Shown: positions 1-11,374, numbered from the stretch's first letter. The stretch: DNA of 64,000 nucleotides from Mastigias papua (GCA_964019165.1 OZ025267.1:2753650-2817649); one strand, 5' to 3'. Notes: a model not told the origin generated them from the letters alone. A program made the numbers and translations.

Positions 1-1
1 A

Positions 2-577
2 GCACTGTTGATAGCGATTGATAGATATTTACACATCAAATACCTACAACGATATCCGATAATCGTAACAAAGAGAAGAGGACGCATTATTGCATTAGGC
101 ACTTTTCTCTGTCATACCGTGGTAGCTTTTGTTTCTTCAGTGCCACTAGTAAAGTACAACACAAAGTTCGGGAAATTGCTTACTATAAGTGGAGCTACAT
201 TATCGATGATTACAATCTCCGTTCTGTACTACAAGACCATGAAGGCAATCAACAGCAGAGTATTATCATCGACGCACAATCTGTTTATAAGTAGTACGAT
301 GGTACGTATCAAAACGCTTGCAAACGTAGCACTGAGTATTTCCATTTGTATGGCAATGCTCCTGACACCCTACGTGATCGGTGTTGCTATTCATGATCTC
401 AGCAATGGGTATAACACTGAGAGTAAAGCAGAATTAGCAACATTCAGATGGTTCGCCTACTTAGGATCACATGCAAATGGAGTATGTAGTTGTATTATTT
501 TCATTGCACAAAACAAACCTGTGAAACGCTTAATAAAAAACATGGTAGTGGCACTAGTACCGATTTGGCACAAATAG
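2..577 (+). CDS. Class A GPCR, array copy 1 (5' end outside window)
   Basis: This is the C-terminal two thirds of a rhodopsin-like receptor. The reading frame is already open at base 2, so the start and TM1 to early TM3 lie left of the window. The visible part begins at the end of TM3 with IAIDRY, followed by the family-typical KYLQRYP and TKRRGR of intracellular loop 2. It then runs through TM4 to TM7, with a TM6 ending in TPY and a TM7 reading ANGVCSC, and finishes with QNKPVKRLIK, the helix-8 segment. The ligand is unknown. In this family, agonist binding at the cell surface would activate heterotrimeric G proteins through the DRY region. It matches the other six copies closely and has no breaks, so it is probably functional. 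Confidence 0.85.
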   Translation, partial: ALLIAIDRYLHIKYLQRYPIIVTKRRGRIIALGTFLCHTVVAFVSSVPLVKYNTKFGKLLTISGATLSMITISVLYYKTMKAINSRVLSSTHNLFISSTMVRIKTLANVALSISICMAMLLTPYVIGVAIHDLSNGYNTESKAELATFRWFAYLGSHANGVCSCIIFIAQNKPVKRLIKNMVVALVPIWHK

Positions 578-2130
578 GGAACAACATCTGCGAGGAGATA
601 CAGCAAGTGGATGTCAATACGTGTTCCAGAAAGAAAGCCAAAAACAGCGAAAACAAATCAAGCAGAGAAGTGACACAATTACTTCACTGAAAAAGATTCC
701 ACAAGAGGACTGATATGTAAACAAAGAATATTTTAACTGCGCACTGTACTGAGTGCAAAACTTAGCTTCACAATTTGACATTGCATGTTAGTTTATAAGG
801 AACCTAGAACGGAACCTAGTTCATAAGGATTCTTATTTTCGACCTCTTTTTACCACCTTGCAGTACTAAGAGCTTTTTAGTAGTTCCTTTATTTTAGCTG
901 CATATTTCGTGTTTAAGATAGGATACTACAAAGCATACCCATATATGAAATACTGTTAGATAGAGTACTAATTATTCTAGCGAATTTGACTGCAACAAAT
1001 GGAACTGACTTCATAATCCTCGATTGCTTGAAACAACAATAATATCCGAAATTTACACGTCCCTGAGTCGCTTTGTCTTTATTTGCACAATATCCTTAAT
1101 TTTCTTTGCTTTCTACATGTAGGTTCCTTAAAGCGTCTCCTTTTAAAAATTATGTGCAGTCACCGATTGATTGAACATGACATATGCTCATAAGTTGAGT
1201 TGTGCTAAAAGAAACCAAATCAATTGTCATTTTCTTAAGTTTATTTCTAATTTATTACTGCTGAGAAACTTTGGAAACCGAATTCTATAATGATTTCAAC
1301 ACTTGGCCTGCAGAGGAAGCTCCTTAAAATAAAGTTTTCCAAATTCGCGATGAATGAATGAATGATTCCACGAGAAAAGCTATCTTACGATACGTTTGAT
1401 GAATAGGATATGCCGAGTTTAACTCCAGAATAATACCAATGCCATACAGTATGTCATATTGGCCATGCGTCTACAATACATTGGATAGAACCTTTCGTTG
1501 TTATATTTCACCATTATCTCCAACCCCTAATGTAGACTGTATAGTTATGTGTTATCTCCAATCCCTGATGTAGCTTTATTTATGCGTTTTCTTTTGATAT
1601 CAATACATGATATCATTATAGTCTGGTATTGATGAATATTATCAAAGTTTAAATCATCCAACTTCGATAGCAAGTCTCGAAGACAAATTAGCTGCCAAGA
1701 CCACTTTTTAAGAGAAAAGTGATAATATTAACAGTGCCTTTCAGTAGCAAATGATGCTTTCGAGAAATTAGCTTTTCAGGATCACAACAATATATTGGGC
1801 ACAGTATTGTGCAGATAATAGAGAGGTTTTTCGGCTTTTCATGGCAGAAGGAAGGATTTCGGCAATGAAAGTAGGCAATCGTGGTCCTAAAAAACTCAAT
1901 ATCAGATTTGCAGATTTCTATTTATCATAACATCAGTAAATGGGTAGGTGAATTATCTTTTGGAACCACAGAATCTCACTTTGCTCGAAAAGATGGAACA
2001 GAAATCATTTTACGTCTAACACTCGTCAGAGTATGAAATGTTGGGTAATGAATGAAAGTTGAACCGAAATATATAACCAGATGCGGGCAGATTCACTTGA
2101 TTCGATGAAAACTGCGTCCGATTGGCCATA
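578..2130. other. Intergenic, no gene seen
   Basis: AT-rich sequence between GPCR copy 1 and a possible DNA-transposon remnant. I see no ORF with recognisable protein similarity and no clear splice-flanked exon on either strand. A short GAAT repeat occurs near 1350-1365. AATAAA-like signals after the GPCR stop could serve its 3' end. Confidence 0.5.
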
Positions 2131-2139
2131 GGATCTACG

Positions 2140-2530
2140 GTACTTCTTCAATTATAAGCCGCGGTGACAATTTTTATTTGGAACGTATTGGTGAGGCTTA
2201 TAATCAAGGGCGACTTATAGTCAAGGACGGCTTACATTGTTTTATCCAAGGTGCCAAACCATCACAACACTTCACTTATGTTGTGAAAAAGTAATTTAAA
2301 ATAAGTAGCATAACGATGGATAGTCCAACAAACCTCTCCTGCTACCTTAAAGCTAGCAATGCAGATGACGAAGAAATATTCTTGTGCGGAGAGGAAGAAA
2401 TACTCATGAATGATATTGAAGAAATGGACGATGTAATGCTTGATAATATTTTAGAAGGTTAAGCTGAAGGTGTGGCTTATAGTCGAGGGATGCTTATATC
2501 TTTTCTGAGTCTCCTTTGATGTGGCTTAAA
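2140..2530 (+). mobile_element. Possible pogo/Tigger-like DNA transposon remnant
   Basis: Variants of the phrase GGCTTATAGTCGAGG occur on both sides (around 2150, 2210-2235 and 2475-2500). Such subterminal repeats are seen in pogo-type elements. Between them is a 48-residue open frame (2316-2462) starting MDSPTNLSCY and ending in a strongly acidic D/E-rich tail, resembling the C-terminal tail of pogo-like DDE transposases. The catalytic DDE domain is absent, so at most this is a decayed or internally deleted copy. I did not identify exact terminal inverted repeats or a TA target duplication. Confidence 0.3.
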
Positions 2531-2994
2531 ATCACGTGAAATCATAGGACATGTACTTTATTGTAACTAACTGTGCGCGCGTTTATATCTTCTACAACGT
2601 GCTCTCTCTCACACGCCTTAACAAATTTACACATTTACGTGGAATCTTAATACTTCCTACATCCTTTTATTTGGTTTAGAAGTGCTATAGAATATATTAA
2701 TCACAAATGCAAATATTCCTACAAATATTAAAACATCACAGTACACTGGCCAATAAAAATATAAAAAAGAGGATTGACAAGGAACAAACTAAAAAGACCA
2801 AACTTATTGGATGATCGCAATAATGCCAGGCATAATGGCATCACTGTCTATAAATAACTCGTTGAAACTGATATCTCTTAGTTCCTGCACATTGTTACAG
2901 CCACCAACAACTATTGATGATATGGGACTGATGTTGCCAAAGAGATACAAACATCATCCACAAAGATACAGCCTTAAGCGCGTACAATACCAAA

Positions 2995-3885
2995 ATGGCG
3001 TATAATAGCACATCTTCTATCTATTCAATACGAGACTTCTCACAGAGCATTTTGATCACACTCAGAGCAATCAATTCTTGTATAGCTCTACTAAACATAT
3101 TTGGCAATGGATTCCTAATATATGCTTTGAAGAAAACTGGTCAAACTACGAGCCTTTCCTTACAACTTGTCGTTCTAATGAGCTCATCAGATTGCATCAA
3201 TGGCATTGTGGCTCTCTTCCTTACAAACATGATCCTCTGGAAAAGATATGATTCATATTGCTTCCTAAAACTGATAACGCAATCCATACATATGGTGTTT
3301 GCTGGTTTCTCATTTTATTTAGTTCTGTTAATTGCGCTTGACAGGTTTTTGCACATCAAGTATTGGCAGCGATACTTGAAAATCGTATCAAAAAGGAAGG
3401 CATGTATTCTAGTCTTTATTGGATTTTTTCATCGAGTACTGATAGCTTTTACCATGACAATGCCATTCATGAAGACTTATGTAATACTAGGACGCCTGGG
3501 AAATATCTATACTGCAACAGCTTTGATGATTTTTGTTTTCGTCCTATACTTCAAGACTATCAAGGCTGTCAAACGTAGAGTATCATCGATGCATAGTATT
3601 TTTCAGAAGAGAGCGATGGCTCAAAACATGACTCTCGCCAACGCAGCATTCAGTATATCCATTTGCATGGCGATACTTCTAACACCTCATATCATTAGTT
3701 ACATCGTTGCAGAAGTCAGCAAAAGTAATAAAGCCCAAAAAACAACCGAATTAGCGATCTTTGGTTGGCTATCTTATATGGCTTTGCTAGCTCATGGTGT
3801 CTGTAGCTGTATCATATTCACTTTGCAAAATAAACCCGTGAAGCGTTTGATCAAAGGCATTGCAATGAATAGCCCATCGGAATAG
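2995..3885 (+). CDS. Class A GPCR, array copy 2
   Basis: Intronless seven-transmembrane receptor of 296 residues, complete in one exon. The start is the family-conserved MxYNST position and leaves a short extracellular N-terminus with one N-glycosylation sequon (NST, residues 4-6). TM1 (about 26-46) carries GN at 37-38; TM2 carries D66; C89 sits before TM3; D116-R117-F118 is the DRY-box variant; TM6 has TP at 230-231. TM7 reads AHGVCSC, so both N and P of NPxxY are lost. The tail has QNKPVKRLIK. Extracellular loop 2 is very short with no obvious Cys partner, as in melanocortin/adenosine-type (MECA) receptors, which is my best but unproven subfamily guess. The ligand is unknown. Confidence 0.9.
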   Translation: MAYNSTSSIYSIRDFSQSILITLRAINSCIALLNIFGNGFLIYALKKTGQTTSLSLQLVVLMSSSDCINGIVALFLTNMILWKRYDSYCFLKLITQSIHMVFAGFSFYLVLLIALDRFLHIKYWQRYLKIVSKRKACILVFIGFFHRVLIAFTMTMPFMKTYVILGRLGNIYTATALMIFVFVLYFKTIKAVKRRVSSMHSIFQKRAMAQNMTLANAAFSISICMAILLTPHIISYIVAEVSKSNKAQKTTELAIFGWLSYMALLAHGVCSCIIFTLQNKPVKRLIKGIAMNSPSE

Positions 3886-5430
3886 TGAATGGATGTAGTT
3901 ACTAACAAGAAGGAATCATAGAGAATCGGCGGAGGACATTCCAAGGAGGAGGAGGATAATACTAAGGATAATATTTCTTGCTCAAAAGCAAAAGAAAAAT
4001 TGTCTTTTGAGCAATGTGTGTTTTACAAATTTTAAATCGAAAATCATTGAGGAAATCTTTGAAAAGGAAAGGAAATATGTCTAAAATGAACTAAAGGAAT
4101 ATAATATCTAATTGTTTTCATTATACATAGCTCTGAAATCTTTGCTGCTTTTTATAGTATAAGTGCGTTATTTGTTTTGATTTTTGAAGCATTTTAGGTT
4201 TTGGAGTATAACATAACCGTTTGCAATAGTAATAATAAGTACTTAACTACGTCCAATCATAATACCGCCTTAATAGGGCCTCTCCTTTGATTGTAGATAT
4301 AGGCTAACTTCATTCAGCCTCAAGGTTATAAACATATAAATTATCAATGATGAAGAGCGAACTTGAATATAATGTCCTTTAATCGATATTATTTGCATAT
4401 CTCTGAAATTAGGATTCTTTATGCTTTTAAATCGCAATATACTGAAAAATCCTCAAAGCTAGCAAGGAAATTATACTATCTATCTGTACATTTTAATAGT
4501 TAACCGTCATGTAATGTTCTTCATCAGCAGATTCAGCACCCTTCTGATCTCTTGTAAGCAGTCTAGTCTTTACGCTGTTTCTCTAGGTGCTGCTATTCAA
4601 CTAGGAATCTTCCAGGACAGGAGTTTGTTCTGCAAAAAACTGCCCACTGAGAACTTCTTTAAGGGGGAATAGCTTATAGAAATTTACCTTAGATGCAGAT
4701 ACGGAAGAATTCTCATAAGTTCGCTACTATCAAATTGTAAGAATCATTCTAATTAACAACTAGCAGATCTACGTAACAAAATCACAATAAACAGTTTATG
4801 CATTTTCAAAGAAACAGCGGACTTCTGTTCTTTAAAGGAGACAGGCAGTGGTCAAGAGCCCCAGGATTTCTCTCATAGTTTCACCTCTGAGATGTCTGAA
4901 TGTTTGATTTGAAGTTTACCAATGCAAGATCGGGCTAGCCTAGAAGGGGTTTATTTATTAAATCTCAAGTGTCCTAGCTCGGGTAATCTTCTCTGTGCGA
5001 TGATGGGACTGTATTTTGTTGCCTAAGTCTTTTCCCATATTCTGTCACTAGGAGTCGATTTTTGCCAACATATGTTGATTACTCTCCTTATCAGCGTTCT
5101 GTAGAATGAGTCTGTGTGTTTATCAAGTGTATTTGTACTGATAAATAGTGGAGTACACATTAAAAGCTCTAATATTATTTAGGGTCAAAAATTCACTTTC
5201 ATTTCATTTTCATTTCATTTCACTTCAATTTCATGTCATTTTCATCACATTTCATTTCATAGTGAAACAAAGAGTTAGCCCTTCAGCCTTGAATGTTTGT
5301 AAGGGACCCCATCTATAACCTTATACAAACTTATAAATCTGTTTCAATATGTATCTGTAGAGTTTAAATTTCAAATACCGAAAAGAATTTAGTCAATTGA
5401 GAGGATGCTATTTTGCACATTTGATATGAT
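3886..5430. other. Intergenic, no gene seen
   Basis: Sequence downstream of GPCR copy 2. The only structured element I see is the CATTT-type microsatellite at 5191-5262. No recognisable coding exon on either strand. Confidence 0.5.
5191..5262. repeat. Degenerate CATTT microsatellite
   Basis: Runs of TTTCATTTCATT with interruptions (CACTTCAATTTCATGTC). Imperfect pentamer and hexamer repeats of pyrimidine-rich sequence. Confidence 0.85.
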
Positions 5431-6270
5431 TTCCATTGGTATTCGTAAATCAGAGTCAGTATTTCTAAGATGATGTAGTGAGCATCAATAATTTCTTGCG
5501 AGTGAGTTATTCAAATAGTCCGGTGGCAAACTATTGACAGATTCGAATGCTATGGCTGTAGTTCCCTGTTTGATAATCGATTTTCTATATTTTCCCAGTC
5601 TATGCTTTGAAAGAGTATTTTTGATCTAGTGCATGTACCAGTGAAATCAACAAACATAGTACCGGATGATTTATTCAATACGCATGGTAGATCATTAATG
5701 TATGAGAGAAACAACAGTGGTCCCAAACATGATCCTTGTAGTATCCCAATTTTTAACTGACTCAGTTGTTTACTCCACCTCGTTGACTTTGATAAATTGC
5801 CTTCAATTTGTCAATAAGCACATATCCAGGTATCTCTCTTTTATCCATTGTATCGAACCGATCATCATAAATTTTCAGCAATCTACTAAAGGTTTAATGT
5901 ACTGCTCTAAATTCCGACTAGTCAATTGAAAGAAAACAATTTTCCTGCAAGGCCAGGATAAAACTGATTGAAAATCAGCTTCTCAGATATTATTGGAAGT
6001 GCACCAATAAATGTTTTTCGCAGGAGATTGCCTTGCATATTGGATGATGTCAACGGGCTTAATTTGTTAGAATACTGCTAATATCCATTGTTGAAGAAAT
6101 TATTAAAACAGGAATTCATCCAAGTATAACAAATTACTTAGGGGTCATTTGAAATATACGTAACTGAAGAAATTATTATTCTGAAGAATTTATAAAATGT
6201 TGTTGAGTCCATTTTGAGAATCAACCGTTTATCGAATATTTTACAAACAACTGTATTAACTACTGTCATC
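5430..6270 (-). pseudogene. Decayed LINE reverse transcriptase fragment A
   Basis: Read on the minus strand, broken frames spell pieces of a non-LTR reverse transcriptase: a segment like SEKLIFNQFYP (around 5960), DTMDKREIPGYVL (around 5830), QGSCLGPLLFLSYINDLP (around 5740-5690), and the tail pieces LPPDYLNN and RNTDSDLR (around 5540-5460). Stops and frameshifts are numerous. The part from about 5700 to 6270 is homologous to the second decayed copy at 16390-17800, so both come from one LINE family. Confidence 0.7.
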
Positions 6271-6745
6271 AAATACACTCCCATGACAAAAGTGTCCGAA
6301 CAACTTTCTAAAAATGGCAGCTTTCAGTAGCCAAAGAACCTAACCTGCAAGTGACATTGAATGCTTGAACAGTGATTTTAGGGAGGTGGCACGGCAAATT
6401 ACTGTAACAACACGTATTTTCGGAAAAAAGAGGTTGATCTTTTGCTGCTTTTAACGCCAAAATATATAGGAACAAAAGTCTGCTGAATCATTTTTTGCAG
6501 ACTTCGCCCTCTCCAATTAGATATCATTGCCTTCGTTCTTGGACCAGTCTCAAGTGAGTCATACGTTGCAATACCAACATGCATTCTAATTTTTGGACTT
6601 CTCCTTTCACTACTATACGAAGACAGGTTTTAAAATTATTCCTATCATACATTTTGAGGAACAAACGTGCCGAATATACCATTAATGCTTTTAAAATACA
6701 CCTGTTCTCAGTACGTTGCATGCCTACTTTATTCATGTGTATCTA
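6271..6745. other. Unassigned sequence between LINE fragment and SINE
   Basis: Short ORFs here have no recognisable similarity. Nothing supportable as a gene was found. Confidence 0.4.
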
Positions 6746-6751
6746 TGGTGA

Positions 6752-7010
6752 AGGTGAGTCCCATGTACGATTTCGTACGTTGGGGAGTGCACGCTACAGG
6801 GGACACTTATCCTTAGCCATCGGCATAGTGAGGTAAGGTGGCCAGCTCCTTTCTCGCCGCCTTTAGCTTCTCCAGTGTCGCTTCCAGGTGTCCATTTGCT
6901 GCTGGGTGGACAGTGAGCGAACACCGCACCACTGATCCGGGGGTTCGGCTCGAACCATCGATGTTCCGCTCAGCAGACGAGTGCTCTAACCACTTGGGCA
7001 CTCGGCCATT
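6752..7010 (-). mobile_element. tRNA-derived SINE, family 1, copy 1
   Basis: On the minus strand the element begins with a tRNA-like head. Its A box is CCAAGTGGTTAGAGC and its B box GGTTCGAGCC. A body follows (GCTCACTGTCCACCCAGC..., then GGAGCTGGCCACC), ending in CGTACATGGGACTCACC. Copies at 49167-49390 (+) and 59316-59578 (-) share head, body and tail in the same order. RNA polymerase III would use the internal boxes. The head lies directly against the 5' end of the LINE fragment at 7012. Confidence 0.85.
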
Positions 7011-7011
7011 T

Positions 7012-8690
7012 AAATGTGTATATTACAGCAGCTTGTTACATATGGAATAAAGGGCAAATTTCTAAAAGTCATCTCGTCACTTTATGATCGAGTTAAATCG
7101 TGTGTGAGGGGTAACGATAGTCTGACTGATATTTTCCCTTGTAACAGAGGAGTACGACAAGGGTGCCTTCTTAGTCCAGTCCTTTTTGCTTTATATTTAA
7201 ACGATTTAAATAGCCACATTATGGAATCTTCTCAGGGGGTAATGGTGGATGATATACCTGTTCACTCACTTTTATATGCTGACGACCTTGTTTTAATAGC
7301 AAAGGATAGAAAAGACCTTCAATCTCAACTGGATGCCTTAGATACGTTTTCAAAATCTCTTAAAATGGAAGTGAACTTGGACAAAACTAAAGTCATGTTG
7401 ATTCAAAAGCAGAAATCCCGTGCTAAATCTAAAAAGAACAAACCTTGGAAGTTAGGTGATAAAGAACTTATAGAATGTGCCTCTTATAAATATTTAGGTG
7501 TAACGCTGAAATCTAATGGGTCCTTTTCAGAACATATTGAGAAATTAAAAGAGAAAGCTCACAAGTCCTACTTTTCCCTTATTTCTAAAAGCAAAGAATG
7601 GGGTGGTTTTCAGCCACGTCTTTTTCTTTATTTGTTTGACCATACGATTGCTCCCATTTTGAATTATGCTTCAGAAATATGGGGTTTTGACGAATGGTCT
7701 AAGTTGGAAACGCTTCATCTTAAAGCCTGTAAATATGCTTTGGGTGTTCGATCGAGTACAACTACAGATGCTGTATACGCAGAACTTGGAAGAGTAAGTC
7801 TCCAATGCCAAAGACATATAAATATTTTAAATTTTTTCACTCGGCTAAACTCTTTAGATCTACAACGTTATGCTAGCAAAGCTTTCCTTATGCTTGCAAA
7901 GGATGCAGATTGTGGCCATTATAACTGGGTATCTCTTGCCCGTGACCTTAGGATACGCTATGACATACAGCATTCAGATACTCGTTCAGCCATTAACACT
8001 AAGGTCATTAAGCACTTTCAGTCAGAAGTATTGAATAGATTAAATGAGCATATAACTGAAAATAGAAAACTAAATGTTTATGCCTCATTTAAAACAACTT
8101 ATAAATTTGAATCCTATCTTGACTACATACAGGACTTTACTGTTAGAAGCACATTAGCAAAACTTAGGGTCAGTGCTCATAACCTCCAAGTTGAAACAGG
8201 TCGCTTTAGCAAAATCAAAACTCCTAGAGACAAACGCTTTTGCCAATACTGCAAAACTCTGAATATTTTCACAGTTGAAGATGAAATTCACTTTGTCTTA
8301 GCTTGCCCCCTTTTTCAAGAGGAACGTCAAAGACTTTTAGAGGACATCTATAGAACATTCCCAACAACTACCTCCCTTAATGACTTCAATATGTATATGT
8401 GGCTAATGAGCCAAGAGGATTACAATGTAACCAAACGTTTGGCAGTCTTCTGCAAAACATCTTTGGATAGACGATCAAACTTCTTATCCAATTATAGTAG
8501 AACATAATTAACGATCATTATATACCTTACAACTATATTTAGTTTTTGTGAACATTAGATTAACTTCTTTTGTTACTGTTGTGTAGCTTTAAACATAGAG
8601 TATATTAGTATTATACAATTAGCTGTGTAATTGTATGCAGTTAAGGGCCATCTCGGCCTATATACTTGAATTTCAAAAAAAAAAAAAAAT
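7012..8690 (+). mobile_element. 5'-truncated LINE (non-LTR retrotransposon)
   Basis: 3' part of a non-LTR retrotransposon: the C-terminal half of its polymerase ORF (7014-8507), a 3' UTR of about 170 bases and a terminal A-run at 8676-8689. The endonuclease and the first RT motifs are missing. Such 5' truncation is the usual result of incomplete target-primed reverse transcription. The long unbroken ORF suggests a relatively recent insertion compared with the other LINE remnants here. Confidence 0.85.
7014..8507 (+). CDS. LINE reverse transcriptase, C-terminal part (truncated ORF2)
   Basis: 497-residue open frame of a non-LTR reverse transcriptase. The RT motif block reads GVRQGCLLSPVLFALYLNDL (about residues 46-65), followed by the catalytic YADD box (88-91) and the thumb region with YKYLGVTL. 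The C-terminal part holds the common invertebrate LINE motif in which C410, C413, H426 and C431 form a probable zinc-binding cluster just before PLF. The apurinic-type endonuclease and the N-terminal RT motifs with the first catalytic Asp are absent, so the protein cannot be a working polymerase. The listed start is only the first available ATG after the truncation point. Confidence 0.85.
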   Translation: MCILQQLVTYGIKGKFLKVISSLYDRVKSCVRGNDSLTDIFPCNRGVRQGCLLSPVLFALYLNDLNSHIMESSQGVMVDDIPVHSLLYADDLVLIAKDRKDLQSQLDALDTFSKSLKMEVNLDKTKVMLIQKQKSRAKSKKNKPWKLGDKELIECASYKYLGVTLKSNGSFSEHIEKLKEKAHKSYFSLISKSKEWGGFQPRLFLYLFDHTIAPILNYASEIWGFDEWSKLETLHLKACKYALGVRSSTTTDAVYAELGRVSLQCQRHINILNFFTRLNSLDLQRYASKAFLMLAKDADCGHYNWVSLARDLRIRYDIQHSDTRSAINTKVIKHFQSEVLNRLNEHITENRKLNVYASFKTTYKFESYLDYIQDFTVRSTLAKLRVSAHNLQVETGRFSKIKTPRDKRFCQYCKTLNIFTVEDEIHFVLACPLFQEERQRLLEDIYRTFPTTTSLNDFNMYMWLMSQEDYNVTKRLAVFCKTSLDRRSNFLSNYSRT

Positions 8691-9360
8691 ATTGAATCTC
8701 CAGATATGACTCATCCGAAATTGGCTTATAAACTAAAATCTTTTCCATCCATATGGCCATGGGCAAAAACACCGGGAGGTGTGGGAGGGTGTGACACCCG
8801 TCAACAGATGCAACTCAACAAATGGCCGGGCAGTTGAATCCTTTACCATTTGACATTTATCACCGCAGCATTTCTGTTGTTTCAAATGTTTTGTAATAGA
8901 TCATATTTTTGCAGGGCAATATCGAGTTTCCATGGGAATGTCTCTGACACCCCCCCCTCCCAAAGACAATACGCTATTTACGACTCTGCATATGGCAAGC
9001 GCTCATTTACCAAAAAATTTACCGCCAATGTTAGGCCCGAAATGTACTGCTTTAGAAACACTGAAATGTCATATTATTGCTTTCATAATTGGGTTTACTG
9101 TGATTTGTCATGCCTTCTTAAACGTTCTATTGCCTAAGTATTTAATATTTAACGGTACTTCTTCAACATTTTCGTCAATTTTTCCATCAATAAGTCTCAA
9201 TAGTGCTATAATTTTGCTTACGTTCCAACTTGAGGATGTGAAGGAAACTATCCTGCCAAAATTAAGACGGAAGAAGCCCCTAGAGTATGATCAACTTGCT
9301 ATGTAAATTTTAAAGATTCGGCATTTTGAAGGACGATAGCTGCAATTTTTAGCAAATTTT
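8691..9360. other. Intergenic, unassigned
   Basis: Follows the LINE A-tail. It contains short overlapping ORFs (8850-9137 and 8932-9306) with no recognised domain, and G/C homopolymer patches (GGGAGGTGTGGGAGGG near 8775; CCCCCCCTCCC near 8948). I do not support a gene here. Confidence 0.4.
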
Positions 9361-9634
9361 CGAGTACACTTGTCAAGGGAGTGTACAAAGCGGAGATTTT
9401 TTATATGCTCATAATCAATTTATAATACAACATGATACAAGCGTGCCACATGGAGTATGGAACTACATACTAACCCTGTGGCATTTAACTATTAATTTTA
9501 CTTGAAGTCAGTTTCAAAATAGGTGTCAGGCGAAACAGAGCAAGAAAGAATTTCCTAAGTTCGGTTATGCATGAGTAATGCATAGCCTTCGGTTTGGTTT
9601 GCGGGCTTTACCTGACTCCCATTTTGAAACAGAC
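9361..9634. repeat. Cluster of foldback sequences (possible MITE)
   Basis: Three nested inverted repeats lie together. GTACACT and AGTGTAC flank 9364-9386. TGCCACA and TGTGGCA with inner AGTATG/CATACT lie at about 9446-9482. The longest pair has 20-base arms at 9511-9530 and 9611-9630 (18 of 20 matching), enclosing the palindrome TATGCAT...ATGCATA. No coding capacity. The size and structure suggest a small non-autonomous foldback element, but a target-site duplication was not established. Confidence 0.55.
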
Positions 9635-9769
9635 ATCTGTCACAAACATATATAGGACACAAAACACAAATTTATAGACAGAAACTTAAATAAGACGAGA
9701 GAGATTGATTGTTCGCGAAGAGGAGTGCAGCGATCTATCAAGAGCATTGTGGTCCAATGCATGGATGTA

Positions 9770-10750
9770 CGTTAGGGTTGCCTTAATAATTTGTGAATTT
9801 GACTAAATTGATAACCTCTCATCTCCATACAGAAGAACTTTAAGCAGTATTTCATTTGAAAGGCTTGATAGGCCTTTTGTAAGTTATATTGCATTGACAG
9901 TGCCAAGAAGATCGTGTCTTTGTACATCATACAAATGACAGGACAGCAAAAAGTGTTCCATACCCTCAAAGCCGTCATTTCGTAAGCACATCGGATCTAT
10001 TGTATCCTGAAAACTATGCCTAAGCTTATGAAAATGAAGTTTACTGAGACCAATACGTAATTGCGTAAGGATTGATAGACCTTTAGGATCATAAATTCTA
10101 AAGATTGGTTTAGTTAAGGGGGGGATAAGTGCTGATAATTTATTCTTGAACCCACTTATTGTAGGTAACGGTCTAATTTCGGGATCAAGTTTGTTCCACT
10201 CACATAGACAGTGGGGGTAGAGACTTGTCTCATAACTGGCAGTTCTTGCACATATGTGTCCCACTACATTGCGTTTGCGAAGAGAGTAAAACAATTCTGT
10301 TGTCCGTGGAATTGGTATTCTTGTATAATCTGGTGTCAAGGTATTAAAAATCTTGTAATCAGAGCAAGATGCCTACTCCAGCGATGGAGGTTGAGAGATT
10401 CCCACCCCAGTTCATTAGCATCGAGCGTGATATGCGTCTCCATGCTCCAGATACTGCCAACGCAGCCAAATATTGAACGGTTGCCAGCTGTGTCATTAGA
10501 TTATTCAATGAAATATGTTGATTATAATTGTAAATTTTGTGTGACATGTGATAGATGATTTCGCCATAATAGAGGTATGGTCGAGCGTACAGTTTACACT
10601 CATCAATGAGAATTTTCCTGGGCAAGCACTTAGAGAGGAGGCGCAGCAATCCGATTTACTTTCTGGGTTTGGAAACAACGGCCTGAATATGATCAGAGAA
10701 GGAAAATTTTGGATCTAGAATAAATCCAAGGTGTTTGTGCTGAGTACCAT
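9770..10750 (-). pseudogene. Decayed LINE reverse transcriptase fragment D
   Basis: Minus-strand C-terminal half of a different LINE polymerase, broken by frameshifts. In order it shows HKHLGFILDPKF (around 10730), DHIQAVVSKPRK, LLRLLSKCLPRKIL (10640), ARPYLYYGEIIY, YLAALAVSGAWR (10450), CEWNKLDPEI (10190), and DPKGLSILTQLRIGLSKLHF (10090), with DPMCLRNDGFEGMEHFLLSC near the end (9950). These are standard landmarks of the RT thumb and C-terminal region in invertebrate LINEs. The final segment is open from 10339 to 9884; the upstream part is in other frames. Confidence 0.85.
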
Positions 10751-10872
10751 TCAATCGTTCATTACGTAACATTCATTCATTATTAATTTAGTTTTGTTTT
10801 TCTCTTAATTAGACAGCTGGTATTACTTAGTTTTATAAGCTATATATGTAAACAACTTTAAATAAGTTTTTG

Positions 10873-11374
10873 GGATATGATATGTGATATGATATATGAT
10901 ATGATATGATATGATATGATATGATATGATATGATATGATATGATATGATATGATATGATATGATATGATATGATATGATATGATATGATATGATATGAT
11001 ATGATATGATATGATATGATATGATATGATATGATATGATATGATATGATATGATAGGATATAATATGATATGATATGATATGATATGATAGGATATAAT
11101 ATGATAGGATATGATATGATATGATAGGATATAATATGATATGATATGATATGATATGATATGATATGATATGATATGATATGATATGATAGGATATAAT
11201 ATGATATGATATGATATGATATGATATGATAGGATATGATATGATATGATATGATATGATAGGATATGATATGATAGGATATGATATGATATGATATGAT
11301 ATGATAGGATATAATATGATATGATATGATATGATATGATATGATATGATAGGATATGATATGATACGATATGA
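10873..11374. repeat. GATAT pentanucleotide satellite
   Basis: About 500 bases of tandem GATAT (equivalently ATATC on the other strand). Variant blocks GGATATAAT and GGATATGAT are interspersed at irregular multiples of five, mainly in the second half. Long ORFs on the minus strand here only translate the repeat (SYHII). Confidence 0.97.
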
